A DNA stretch of 64,000 nt from an uncultured Verrucomicrobiae bacterium (lineage in GTDB: Bacteria; Verrucomicrobiota; Verrucomicrobiia; Limisphaerales; J093): positions 1-64,000 of the forward strand of contig CALFAV010000031.1 in NCBI GenBank assembly GCA_937946835.1, given 5' to 3'. Below the pieces are notes generated by a model. The model searched no databases. It saw nothing but the letters and a program-made list of their open reading frames with translations, and was not told where the DNA came from. Numbering within the stretch: the stretch's first letter is position 1; each line of letters opens with the position of its first letter. The translations under genes were made by a program, and so were the position numbers. Below, in pieces: positions 9,482 to 17,595 of this stretch.

Positions 9482-9865
9482 ATGGACAAGCCCCCGGTCA
9501 TCGAGGTCGAGGTGGTGCCGGATTCCTCCGGGCCGCGCGCCGAATCGGCGCGCCCGCCGGGGGACAAGCCGCCGGTGCATCCGTTGGCGGCGCTGCTCCT
9601 GCTGGCCGTGGACAACCTGTGGAACCTGGCCGAGTGGGCGGTGGTGACCTGGGTGGTGACGATCCCCGCGGCGTTCCTGTCGGTCTTTGTCCCCACGCTG
9701 ATGCTGCACCGGCGCCGCCTGGGCCAATCAAAGGCCAAGGCCCTGGCCTGGGCCACGCTGCTGGGGTTGATTGCCGCGGTGCCCTTCTCGGTGGGCGGCA
9801 CGGCCATCGGCGCGGGGCTGCTGGCCTGGCTGGGCATCCAGCGGCTGGGTGCCAAACCGCAGTGA
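9482..9865 (+). CDS. Small membrane protein, function unknown
   Basis: 127 residues. A polar, proline-rich N-terminal 35 residues precedes two or three hydrophobic segments (around 36-53, 58-75 and 88-118). The last is glycine-rich (VPFSVGGTAIGAGLLAWLG) and is separated from the second by a basic patch (HRRRLGQSKAK). I do not recognise the family. It is divergent from the Gfo/Idh gene (148-base gap holding both promoters) and 117 bases upstream of the aldehyde dehydrogenase gene on the same strand. Confidence 0.65.
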   Translation: MDKPPVIEVEVVPDSSGPRAESARPPGDKPPVHPLAALLLLAVDNLWNLAEWAVVTWVVTIPAAFLSVFVPTLMLHRRRLGQSKAKALAWATLLGLIAAVPFSVGGTAIGAGLLAWLGIQRLGAKPQ

Positions 9866-9982
9866 CCTCGGTCCGACGGCTCGGCCCCGGCGGCCGGGCA
9901 TGGTCCTGTGGCCGCCGGACCTTCAACAATCCTCGCTGGCACGCGGTAAAATCCGCGCTACCCTCCCCGGCTGTTTCGACGC

Positions 9983-11419
9983 ATGAGCACCATCCCTCAT
10001 CTGCCGGCCCTGCGATTGGGCCGGCCCTACGAAAGTCTGGAAAAAATCGAGGTGAAGGACCACCGCACCGGGGCCGTGCGGGCGGTGGTCTCCCAGGTCA
10101 ATGGCGGCCTGGTGCGGCGGGACCTGGCCAAACTGGGGACCGGTCGCGCCGCGTTGAAGCCCTTCACCGTGGCGCAACTGCTCGAGTTCTCCCGCCGGGC
10201 CGGCGAGCTGTTCTTGAACGGCACCCTGCCGTTGGGCGACCGGGGCCACGTGCAGTCGCCGGACGATTACGTGGCCACGCTCAGCGCCACCAGCGGTCTG
10301 CCGCACGTGATGGTGCGGCGGAACATGGCCAAAATCCATTACGCCCTGACGCACCTGGACACCGTGCTCAACGGCCTGACCCGCGGGCTGGACCTGTCCA
10401 TCCTGGACCGCGGCTGGGGCGAGCAGTTCGGCACGCGGCTGAGCTTTGTGCCCACCGCGCCGGCCCTGGGGCTGGTCATGCCCAGCAACTCCCCGGCGGT
10501 GAACTCGCTCTGGCTGCCGGCCCTCGCCCTCAAGACGCCCGTGGTGATCAAGCCCGGCAAGGAGGAGCCGTGGACGCCGTACCGGCTCATTCAGGCTTTC
10601 CTGGCGGCGGGGGTGCCGGCCGAGGCCTTCGGTTTTTACCCCACCGACCACGAGGGTGCGGCCACGATTTTGAACCAGTGCGGGCGCGCCCTCCTCTTTG
10701 GCGACAAGTCCACCACCGCCCCGTACGCAAACAACCCGGCCATCCAGATTCACGGGCCGGGTTGGAGCAAGGTGCTCATCGGCGAGGACTGCATCGAGCA
10801 GTGGCGCGATTACCTGGAGGTGCTGGTCGAATCCATCAGCGACAACGGCGGTCGCTCGTGCCTCAATGCCAGCGCGGTGGTGGTGCCGCGGTTCGGGGCG
10901 GAGATCGCCGACGCCCTGGCGCGGGAGCTGGGACCGGTGTCACCGTCCCGGCCGGAAGACCCGGCGGCGCGGCTGAGCGGCTTCGCCAACCCCAAGATGG
11001 CCGAGTTTATTGACGCGCAGATCGAGGAGGGATTGAAAACCCCGGGCGCCGAAGACGTGACCGCGCGGTACCGGCAGGGGCCCCGCCGGGTTGAGTTCGA
11101 GGGCGGCGTGTACCTGCGGCCGACCATCGTGCGGTGCGACTCCTTTGACCACCCGTTGGCGAATCGGGAGTTCCTGTTCCCGTACGCCAGCGTGGTCGAG
11201 GTGCCGCAGCGGGAGATGTTGAGCAAAATCGGCTACACCCTGGCCTGCACCGCCATCACGCGCGACCCGGGGTTCATCGCCGAGTTGGAGGCGTTCCCCC
11301 ACATCGAGCGGCTGAACCTCGGGCCGGTGTCCACCATGAAAATCTCCTGGGACCAGCCGCACGAGGGGAATCTCTTCGAGTTCCTGTGGAAACGCCGCGC
11401 CCTCGAGCGGGCGTGGTAG
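9983..11419 (+). CDS. Aldehyde dehydrogenase superfamily protein, CoA-acylating-like
   Basis: 478 residues across the ALDH fold. The catalytic thiol is Cys293 in NGGRSCLNAS. The usual general base of hydrolytic ALDHs (Glu in an ELGG segment) is absent; the aligned stretch reads IHGPGWSK, and a GPG here is characteristic of CoA-acylating aldehyde dehydrogenases and acyl-CoA reductases. The NAD-binding turn is also unusual (LLFGDKSTTAPYANN in place of FTGSTxVG). Start at ATG 9983. It follows a small membrane protein gene and converges on a receiver-kinase gene. Acyl-CoA reduction is the best guess; the natural substrate is unknown. Confidence 0.82.
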   Translation: MSTIPHLPALRLGRPYESLEKIEVKDHRTGAVRAVVSQVNGGLVRRDLAKLGTGRAALKPFTVAQLLEFSRRAGELFLNGTLPLGDRGHVQSPDDYVATLSATSGLPHVMVRRNMAKIHYALTHLDTVLNGLTRGLDLSILDRGWGEQFGTRLSFVPTAPALGLVMPSNSPAVNSLWLPALALKTPVVIKPGKEEPWTPYRLIQAFLAAGVPAEAFGFYPTDHEGAATILNQCGRALLFGDKSTTAPYANNPAIQIHGPGWSKVLIGEDCIEQWRDYLEVLVESISDNGGRSCLNASAVVVPRFGAEIADALARELGPVSPSRPEDPAARLSGFANPKMAEFIDAQIEEGLKTPGAEDVTARYRQGPRRVEFEGGVYLRPTIVRCDSFDHPLANREFLFPYASVVEVPQREMLSKIGYTLACTAITRDPGFIAELEAFPHIERLNLGPVSTMKISWDQPHEGNLFEFLWKRRALERAW

Positions 11420-11510
11420 GCGGGAGGGCAAGCGGACCTCGCCCCGGGACTCCGGCGCGCGGCCGGGCCGGCGGCAACGTCATCCACTCGAGCCCCGGGT
11501 CGGGCGCGGC

Positions 11511-12797
11511 TTACGCGGCGGGCGCGCTCGTCGTAACCCCGCTGTTCCACTGGGGCAAGTACAGGGTGATGGTGGTCCCCCGGCCGGGCGCGGTTTGCAC
11601 CAGCAGCGCCCCGCTGTTGAGCAGCAGGAGCCGTTTGACGAAGCTCAGCCCGAGGCCGCGCCGGCGCGTGGTCTCGGCGGTCGGGGAGCGCGGTTCCAAG
11701 AGCCGTTCCAGCACCTCGGCCGGCAGGCCCGGGCCGCTATCCGCCACCCGGAAGCCCAGCAGGGGCGCGTCCGGGTTGAAATCCGCGGCGCGCAGCACGT
11801 GGTGGGGGTTGGCGCCGCCCTGTTTGAGCGCGGTCTCGAAATTGGGAAACGGTTGCACGCCGATCTGCACAGTGGCCTGGGGGCTGGAGGCCTGGAGGGC
11901 GTTGAGGGCCAGGTTCAGCAGCATCTGGATGACGTCCGTGCCGTGCGCACGGATTTCGAGGTCCTCGGGCAGGAAGGCGATGTGGACGCGCCGGTCATTG
12001 AGGGCGGGGTAGGCCTGGAGCAACTCGCGCAGGTCGAGCAGGAGGCGGTTGGCGCTGGCGCGGTTGGACTCGACCCGGCTCTGCCGCAACAGCCCCAGGT
12101 AGCGCTGCACCACCTCGGTGACATTGTCGGCCTGTTTGGCCACAACCTGGAGCCGCTCGCTGAAGGACTGCATGGCCTGACCTTCGAGCACGGGTGTGGC
12201 GCGCAGTTGCCGGCTCAGGAGCGAGGTCAGCCCCACGATCACGGTGAGCGGCTTGTTGATGTCGTGGAGCACGCCGCTGTAAATCTCGGTCTGGGCGGTC
12301 AGGCGCTCCTCGCGCCGGCGCAACTCCTCCAGTTCGCGTTGGAGGGCCTGGGCCTCGGTCAGCGTGGCCTTGCGGCGCTCGTTTTCGATGCGGCGCTCCA
12401 TCAACCGGGCCACCGCGGTGCGCAGCGTGACCAGATCGCAGGGTTTGCTGAGGTACTCCGCCGCCCCCAGCCGCAGGGCGTCCTGGGCGGACTCGAGCGC
12501 CGCGTAGCCGGTCAGGAGCATGACCTCGACCTCGGGGGCCATGAGTTTGATGCGCTCGAGCGTTTCGATGCCGGACAACCCGGCCATGCAGATGTCCAGC
12601 ACGGCGGCGTCCACCGGCTCGCGCCCCACGATTTCCAGGGCGGAGTAGCCGTCGCTGGCCACCAGCACACGGTAGTCGTTTTCGAAGATGTGGCGGAGCG
12701 CTTCCCGCGGTCCCTCCTCGTCGTCCACAATGAGCAGAGTGCGGCGGGGGAAGGTTTCGCCGGCGGAATTGGCGGTCGGTTTTTCGAGGTCGCTCAT
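11511..12797 (-). CDS. Response-regulator receiver fused to a histidine kinase
   Basis: Cytoplasmic signalling protein without membrane segments. An N-terminal CheY-like receiver (LLIVDDEEGPREAL, phosphoacceptor in AVLDICMAG, LLTGYAA, YLSKPCD) is followed by a coiled coil (about residues 145-170). Next come a HisKA helix with HDINKPLTVIVG and an HATPase domain with N-box LNLALNAL, G1 DSGPGL and GLGLSFVKRLL. Receiver-first order means the kinase is probably controlled by phosphorylation from another kinase or phosphorelay. Start ATG 12797. It is divergent from the EF-G-like gene and convergent with the ALDH gene; no partner regulator adjoins it. Confidence 0.9.
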   Translation of the reverse strand: MSDLEKPTANSAGETFPRRTLLIVDDEEGPREALRHIFENDYRVLVASDGYSALEIVGREPVDAAVLDICMAGLSGIETLERIKLMAPEVEVMLLTGYAALESAQDALRLGAAEYLSKPCDLVTLRTAVARLMERRIENERRKATLTEAQALQRELEELRRREERLTAQTEIYSGVLHDINKPLTVIVGLTSLLSRQLRATPVLEGQAMQSFSERLQVVAKQADNVTEVVQRYLGLLRQSRVESNRASANRLLLDLRELLQAYPALNDRRVHIAFLPEDLEIRAHGTDVIQMLLNLALNALQASSPQATVQIGVQPFPNFETALKQGGANPHHVLRAADFNPDAPLLGFRVADSGPGLPAEVLERLLEPRSPTAETTRRRGLGLSFVKRLLLLNSGALLVQTAPGRGTTITLYLPQWNSGVTTSAPAA

Positions 12798-13036
12798 GTT
12801 GGGCCTGACTGAACAGGTACGCTTGCGGCCAAAGCTGGCCGTTACCGCATGGCAACTAACTGAATTTGGTTTGGGGGGGAAGTCTTAAATTTGCGCGGCA
12901 CCCGGGAGGGGCCGGTGGCGCCCGGAAAGCCACCCCGGTCCCGCCCGTGGTGGCGGCCCCGGCGGGGCGGGGGGCGCCGGCAACCCCCTGGGGTCGTGGG
13001 GTCCACCGGGGACGGGCGCCCGCCGGTGAAGTTTTG

Positions 13037-13065
13037 TTGGCCAAGCCGGACCGTTGTCCTAAAAA
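13037..13065 (+). promoter_or_regulatory. Candidate sigma-70-type promoter for the EF-G-like gene
   Basis: TTGGCC (13037-13042), 17-base spacer, TAAAAA (13060-13065); each hexamer matches the consensus at four of six positions. It lies about 45 bases before the ATG at 13109. The rest of the divergent 12798-13108 gap is very GC-rich and shows nothing else. Confidence 0.35.
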
Positions 13066-13108
13066 TGCGGCTTTCAAAGCACAATTCTGGATTGAACCTG
13101 CGCCAACC

Positions 13109-15202
13109 ATGAAAGAATACGCTCCGGGAGACCTGCGGAACTTCGCCCTGGTCGGCCACGCCACCTGCGGCAAAACCATGTTGGCCGAGTGCATGCTGGC
13201 CTGTAGCGGGGTCATCGGCCGGCTGGGCAGCGTGGCGGCCGGGACCACCGTCTCGGATTACCACGAAAGCGAGCAAAAACGGCAAATCTCCATCCAGACC
13301 TCGCTGCTGCACACCGAGTGGCTGGGCAAGAAACTCAACATCCTCGACACGCCGGGGTACCAGGATTTTGCCAGCGAGGCGCTGGTGGCCCTGCGGGTGA
13401 GCGACTTCGCCGTGCTGGTGGTGCACGCGGTGGACGGCATCGGCCTGGGCACCACCCAGATGGCCGACGCCATCGCCCGGTTCCAGCTCCCCAAGCTCAT
13501 CGTCGTGAACATGACCGACAAGGAGCACGCGGACTTTGACGCGGTGCTGGCCGGGCTTAAAGAACGCTTCGGCTCGAAGGTCATCCCGCTGGCCCTGCCC
13601 GTGGACCCCGGCCCGGGCTTCCACCAGGTGCTCGATGTGATGCGGACCGAGCTGATCACCTACGCCCCGGACGCCTCCGGCAAATTCGGCGAGGCCCCGG
13701 CCGAGGGGGAGTGGGCGGAAAAGGCCCGGGCGCTGCACCAGGAATTGATCGAGCACACCGCCGAGGCCGATGACCAGCTCATGGAAAAGTTCTTCGAGCA
13801 GGGGGGCCTGACCGAGGACCAGCTCCGCGCCGGCGTGCACGCCGCCTTCCAGAAGGGCGAAATCATCCCCGTCTTTTGCACCGCCGCCGAGCACAACATC
13901 GGCGTGGCCCGGCTCCTGGACTTCATCGCCAAGTACGGCTCCTCGCCCCTGGACCGGCCCGCGGTCAGCGGCACCGACGCCAACGGCCAGCCGGTGGAGG
14001 TGAAGATCACCGATCCCCAGACCGTGGCCTACGTGTTCAAGACCATGAACGAGGCCCACATCGGCGAGGTGTCGTTTCTGCGGGTGTACTCGGGCACCGT
14101 GCGCTTCGGCATGGACCTGTTCAACCCCGTCCGCAACACCACCGAGCGCATCGGCCAGCTTTCCCTGCTCAACGGCAAGACCCGCATCCCCGTGCCCGCG
14201 CTGGGTCCCGGCGACCTCGGCGTGACGGTCAAACTCAAGAACACCCACACCGGCGACACGCTTTGCTCGCCCGGGCTGACCGTGCGCCTGCCCGGGGTCG
14301 AATTCCCCCAGCCCAACATCCACGCTGCCCTCCGGCTCAAGTCCAAGGGCGAGGAGGACAAGGTCGCGCAGGGTCTGGCCGCCCTGGCCAACGAGGACCC
14401 CACCTTCCACTACACCGTGGACGCCGAGCTGCACCAAACCGTCCTTTCCGGCCAGGGCGAGCTGCACCTGCAGGTGATCTCCGAGCGGTTGCGCACCCGC
14501 TACAAGGTGGACTTCGACCTGGTCGCCCCGCGCATCCGCTTCCGCGAGACCATCAAGACCCGCGGCGAATCCAAGTACCGCCACAAGAAACAAACCGGTG
14601 GCGCCGGCCAGTTCGCCGAGGTGTGGATGCGCATCGAACCGCTGCCCCGTGGTTCCGGCGTGGTGTTCACCGAGAGCCTGGTCGGCCAGAACGTGGACCG
14701 CGTCTTCGTGCCCTCGGTCGAAAAGGGCGTCAACGCCGCCTGCGCCGAGGGCATCCTGGCCGGCTACCGGGTCATGGACGTGAAGATTGATTTCTACGAC
14801 GGCAAGATGCACCCGGTGGACTCGAAAGACATCGCCTTCCAGATCGCCGGCAAGGAGGCGTTCCGCGAGGCCTTCCTGGCCGCCCGGCCCTGCCTGCTCG
14901 AACCCATCCACCGCGTGGAAATCAAGGTCCCTTCCGACGCCATGGGCGCGGTGCTGGGCGACCTGTCCAGCCGCCGCGGCAAGATCATTGACATGGACGC
15001 CGACGGCAATTTCCAGGTCGTCAAGGCCTACGTCCCGGCCATGGAGCTGTACCAGTACTCGACCGTGCTGCGGTCCCTGACCGGTGGGCGCGCCGCGCAC
15101 AAGGAGGAATTCGACCATTACGAAGAAATGCCCAAGGAACTCGAGGCCAAGGTGATCGCCGAAGCCAAGAAGGCGAGAGAGGAACAGCACAGCGGCGCCT
15201 GA
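13109..15202 (+). CDS. Elongation factor G-like translational GTPase (EF-G-2 type)
   Basis: 697 residues with the EF-G domain order: G domain, domain II, III, IV (TIKTRGESKYRHKKQTGGAG) and V. G1 is GHATCGKT (16-23), G3 DTPG (80-83), and the G4 motif is NMTD (134-137) instead of NKxD. The switch-I region (GTTVSDYHESEQKRQISI) also differs from canonical EF-G and matches the EF-G-2/translation-factor GTPase group, whose role beyond normal elongation is not settled. ATG 13109 is preferred because the 81 codons upstream are compositionally odd and not family-like. The housekeeping EF-G is presumably encoded elsewhere. A palindromic hairpin overlaps the stop. Confidence 0.9.
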   Translation: MKEYAPGDLRNFALVGHATCGKTMLAECMLACSGVIGRLGSVAAGTTVSDYHESEQKRQISIQTSLLHTEWLGKKLNILDTPGYQDFASEALVALRVSDFAVLVVHAVDGIGLGTTQMADAIARFQLPKLIVVNMTDKEHADFDAVLAGLKERFGSKVIPLALPVDPGPGFHQVLDVMRTELITYAPDASGKFGEAPAEGEWAEKARALHQELIEHTAEADDQLMEKFFEQGGLTEDQLRAGVHAAFQKGEIIPVFCTAAEHNIGVARLLDFIAKYGSSPLDRPAVSGTDANGQPVEVKITDPQTVAYVFKTMNEAHIGEVSFLRVYSGTVRFGMDLFNPVRNTTERIGQLSLLNGKTRIPVPALGPGDLGVTVKLKNTHTGDTLCSPGLTVRLPGVEFPQPNIHAALRLKSKGEEDKVAQGLAALANEDPTFHYTVDAELHQTVLSGQGELHLQVISERLRTRYKVDFDLVAPRIRFRETIKTRGESKYRHKKQTGGAGQFAEVWMRIEPLPRGSGVVFTESLVGQNVDRVFVPSVEKGVNAACAEGILAGYRVMDVKIDFYDGKMHPVDSKDIAFQIAGKEAFREAFLAARPCLLEPIHRVEIKVPSDAMGAVLGDLSSRRGKIIDMDADGNFQVVKAYVPAMELYQYSTVLRSLTGGRAAHKEEFDHYEEMPKELEAKVIAEAKKAREEQHSGA

Positions 15203-15227
15203 CCCGGCGCCCCGAAGCCCCGGGTCA
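15200..15227 (+). terminator. Hairpin at the end of the EF-G-like gene
   Basis: TGACCCGG (15200-15207) pairs with CCGGGTCA (15220-15227), an eight-base perfect stem beginning at the stop codon. No T-run follows. The stretch 15228-15451 shows no gene. Confidence 0.4.
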
Positions 15228-15451
15228 GTACAAGTCCGGTTGCGTTCCACCGCAATCCGTTCCAGCGCGGTCGCTCCGGCACACGGCCCGCCCCACCGTC
15301 CCAACGCCAAGTGCGTCCCGAAGAACGGCCGTGGAAACACGTTCGTCGGTTCTCAGCAGGGGTCGGACCGCCGGTCCGCACCGGCAAGTCGCTCCGCGCA
15401 ACGCCGTGTTTCCCCCGTGCGCGCCCGGCCTGACGCCGACCCGGTCGCCCC

Positions 15452-15480
15452 TTGCCTGCACCGGGGACGACTGGTTAAAT
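15452..15480 (+). promoter_or_regulatory. Promoter of the fluoride operon
   Basis: TTGCCT (-35, 15452-15457), exactly 17 bases, then TTAAAT (-10, 15475-15480) preceded by TG (extended -10, TGG-TTAAAT). Transcription would begin near 15487, the 5' edge of the fluoride aptamer, which supports both calls. Confidence 0.65.
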
Positions 15481-15485
15481 CCGGC

Positions 15486-15556
15486 CGCGGCAATGGAGTT
15501 TGCCCACTCGCCCGTCGAGTAAACCGCCCCCGCATCGCGGGCTGATAACTCCTGCT
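15486..15556 (+). promoter_or_regulatory. Fluoride riboswitch (crcB motif)
   Basis: P1 is GGCA/TGCC enclosing the loop ATGGAGTT (15493-15500). The conserved linker AAACCGCC follows, then a CCCGC-atc-GCGGG stem and the 3' segment CTGATAACTCCT. GGAGTT (15495-15500) and AACTCC (15547-15552) form the expected pseudoknot, six of six pairs. The arrangement matches the crcB-motif consensus. An extra hairpin, ACTCG/CGAGT, is inserted between P1 and the AAACCGCC linker. Downstream, a C-run (15562-15566) can pair with the G-rich ribosome site GGTGGGGCGGG before the crcB ATG, suggesting control of translation. The riboswitch call is from sequence; the mechanism is inferred. Confidence 0.88.
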
Positions 15557-15579
15557 CCGCACCCCCGAGGTGGGGCGGG

Positions 15580-15990
15580 ATGAGCATCATGCTGAACGCG
15601 TTTTGGATTTTTCTCGGCGGCGGGCTGGGCAGCCTGGCCCGGTGGGGCGTGTCCGGCTGGGTGGCTGAACGCGTGGGCCAGACCTTCCCGTGGGGCACAC
15701 TGGTGGTCAACGTCTCCGGTTCCTTTGTCATTGGCCTGTTTGCCGCGCTGACCGAGCCGGACGGCCGCTGGTGGGCTCCCGCCTCGTTCCGGCAGTTTTT
15801 CCTGCTCGGCTTGTGTGGGGGCTACACCACCTTTTCCTCCTTCAGCCTCCAAACCCTGAACCTGGCCCGGGAAGGCGAGTGGCTCTACGCCGGCACCAAC
15901 GCGGTGCTGTCCCCGGTCCTGTGTCTGCTGGCCGTATGGCTGGGACACCTGGCCGGCCAGGTGATCAATCAGACCTTCAAGCGCGCCTGA
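15580..15990 (+). CDS. crcB: Fluoride channel CrcB/Fluc
   Basis: Dual-topology four-helix membrane protein that exports fluoride passively. The family features are present: GGGLGSLARW with Arg21, the pore Asn44 in NVSGSF, and the sodium/phenylalanine-box segment GGYTTFSSFS (80-89). Length 136 is typical for a homodimeric Fluc. Start is ATG 15580 or 15589. It sits directly behind the fluoride riboswitch. The DUF190 gene begins two bases after its stop, so the two are probably translationally coupled. Confidence 0.96.
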   Translation: MSIMLNAFWIFLGGGLGSLARWGVSGWVAERVGQTFPWGTLVVNVSGSFVIGLFAALTEPDGRWWAPASFRQFFLLGLCGGYTTFSSFSLQTLNLAREGEWLYAGTNAVLSPVLCLLAVWLGHLAGQVINQTFKRA

Positions 15991-15992
15991 CC

Positions 15993-16352
15993 ATGCATCT
16001 GCCCAAGGAAGCCTTGTTGCTGCGGATTTTCCTCGGCGAAAGCGACCGCTGGCAGCACCAGCCGCTGTACGAGGCCATCGTGCTCAAGGCCCGGGAGCAG
16101 CACCTGGCCGGCGCGACCGTGTTGCGCGGGCCGATGGGCTTCGGCAAGTCCAGCCGCCTGCACACCGCCAAGATTCTCCGGCTCTCGCTGGACCTGCCGG
16201 TGGTGATCGAGATCGTGGACACGGAGGACAAAATCCGGGCCTTCCTGCCGGCCCTGGACGAAATGCTGCAGGGCGGCCTGGTGACGCTGGAAAGGGTCCA
16301 GGTCATTGATTACCGCGCCGGACCCGAAGCTCCCGCCGCGCCGGAAATCTGA
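15993..16352 (+). CDS. DUF190 family protein
   Basis: 119-residue soluble protein of the DUF190 (PII-like fold) family, frequently encoded beside or fused to CrcB. Typical segments are LLLRIFLGESDRW, PLYEAIVLKAREQHLAGATV, GPMGFG and LPVVIEIVDTEDKIRAFLP. The ATG at 15993 lies two bases after the crcB stop. Its molecular role is not established; a regulatory role on the channel or antiporter is a reasonable inference from the family fold and context. Confidence 0.93.
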   Translation: MHLPKEALLLRIFLGESDRWQHQPLYEAIVLKAREQHLAGATVLRGPMGFGKSSRLHTAKILRLSLDLPVVIEIVDTEDKIRAFLPALDEMLQGGLVTLERVQVIDYRAGPEAPAAPEI

Positions 16353-16370
16353 GTCAGGCGGGTTCCTGGC

Positions 16371-17585
16371 ATGGACAATATTTGGTTCATCGCGGCGTTT
16401 TGGATGGGGTTGGCCCTGCTGGCCAGCCTGATCTCCATCCGCCTGGGTATCTCGGTGGCGCTGATCGAAATCCTGGTGGGCGTGGCCGCCGGCAACCTCC
16501 ACGGACCGGGACAGACCCCGCTGTTGCACACCACCGAGTGGACCAACTTCCTGGCCATGCTCGGCAGCGGGGTGCTCACGTTCCTGGCCGGGGCGGAGAT
16601 TGACCCGGCCTCGCTGCGGGCCAACCTGCGCGCCAGCCTGAGCATTGGCTTCCTGTCTTTTTTGCTGCCGTTTATGGGCGTGTGGCTCTTCGCGCAACAC
16701 GTCCTGGGCTGGCCGCTGCGCGAGGCCTGGATTGCGGGCATCGCGCTGTCCACCACCAGCGTGGCGGTGGTGTATGCGGTGATGATCGAGGGCGGGCTGG
16801 GCGGCACGCCGCTGGGCAAGACGCTGCTGGCCGCCTGCTTCATCACCGACTTCGGCACGGTGCTGGCCCTGGGGGTGCTGTTTGCCGATTTCAACCTCTG
16901 GCTGGGGGTGTTTGTGGCGGTGACGGCGGTCACCCTCTGGTACATGCCCCGCTGGACCCGCGGGCTGATCGCCCGGCTGGGTGCGACGCGGGTGAGCGAA
17001 CCGGAGGTGAAGTTCCTGTTTTTCGTGTTGTTCTTCCTGGGCGGGTTGGCCTCGACGGCCCGCAGCGAGGCGGTGCTGCCGGCGTACCTGCTGGGGTTGG
17101 TCGTGGCCGGGGTGTTCCTGCGGGACAAGACCCTGGTGCACCGGATGCGCAGCATTGCCTTTGCGATCTTCACCCCGTTTTACTTCATCAAGGCCGGGCT
17201 GTTTGTCTCCCTGCCGGCCCTGTGGTCCGCGCTGGGGTTGATCGCCGTGCTGCTGGCGATGAAGCTGGTCACCAAATTCCTCGGGATCTGGCCGTTGTCG
17301 CGGGCCTTTTACATGCGCCCGCGCGAGGCCAACTACACCGCGCTGCTGATGTCCACGGGTCTGACCTTCGGCACCATTTCGGCGCTGTTCGGGCTGCAAA
17401 ACCAGATCATCAACCGGGACCAGTACTCGGTACTGGTCACGGTGGTCATCCTCAGCGCCTTTGTGCCGACCCTCATCGCGCAGAAGTTTTTCCAGCCGAC
17501 CCTCCGCACCATGAACGCCTGGGGCCGGCTGTATCAGCGAAAAATCCGCCGTCCGGCCACCCCTGCGGCCGGCGGCACCAGCTAG
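16371..17585 (+). CDS. CPA2-type cation/proton antiporter in fluoride operon
   Basis: 404-residue polytopic membrane protein with about 12 hydrophobic helices, KefB/Na+:H+ exchanger fold. The ion-binding region reads ALSTTSVAVVYAVM followed by AACFITDFGTVLALG. It has no C-terminal TrkA-N domain. It follows the DUF190 gene after 18 bases and precedes uspA by 10 bases. Antiporters are among the genes known to lie under fluoride riboswitches, so it may handle protons or sodium disturbed by HF entry, or fluoride itself; the substrate is inference. The stop TAG is followed at once by the uspA ribosome site. Confidence 0.9.
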   Translation: MDNIWFIAAFWMGLALLASLISIRLGISVALIEILVGVAAGNLHGPGQTPLLHTTEWTNFLAMLGSGVLTFLAGAEIDPASLRANLRASLSIGFLSFLLPFMGVWLFAQHVLGWPLREAWIAGIALSTTSVAVVYAVMIEGGLGGTPLGKTLLAACFITDFGTVLALGVLFADFNLWLGVFVAVTAVTLWYMPRWTRGLIARLGATRVSEPEVKFLFFVLFFLGGLASTARSEAVLPAYLLGLVVAGVFLRDKTLVHRMRSIAFAIFTPFYFIKAGLFVSLPALWSALGLIAVLLAMKLVTKFLGIWPLSRAFYMRPREANYTALLMSTGLTFGTISALFGLQNQIINRDQYSVLVTVVILSAFVPTLIAQKFFQPTLRTMNAWGRLYQRKIRRPATPAAGGTS

Positions 17586-17595
17586 GAGGGAGCGT

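Noticed and set aside
12842-15340. 832-codon open frame on the minus strand
   Set aside because: It is antisense to the EF-G-like gene, with Gly/His/Val/Asp-rich composition typical of GC-rich shadow frames, and has no domain.
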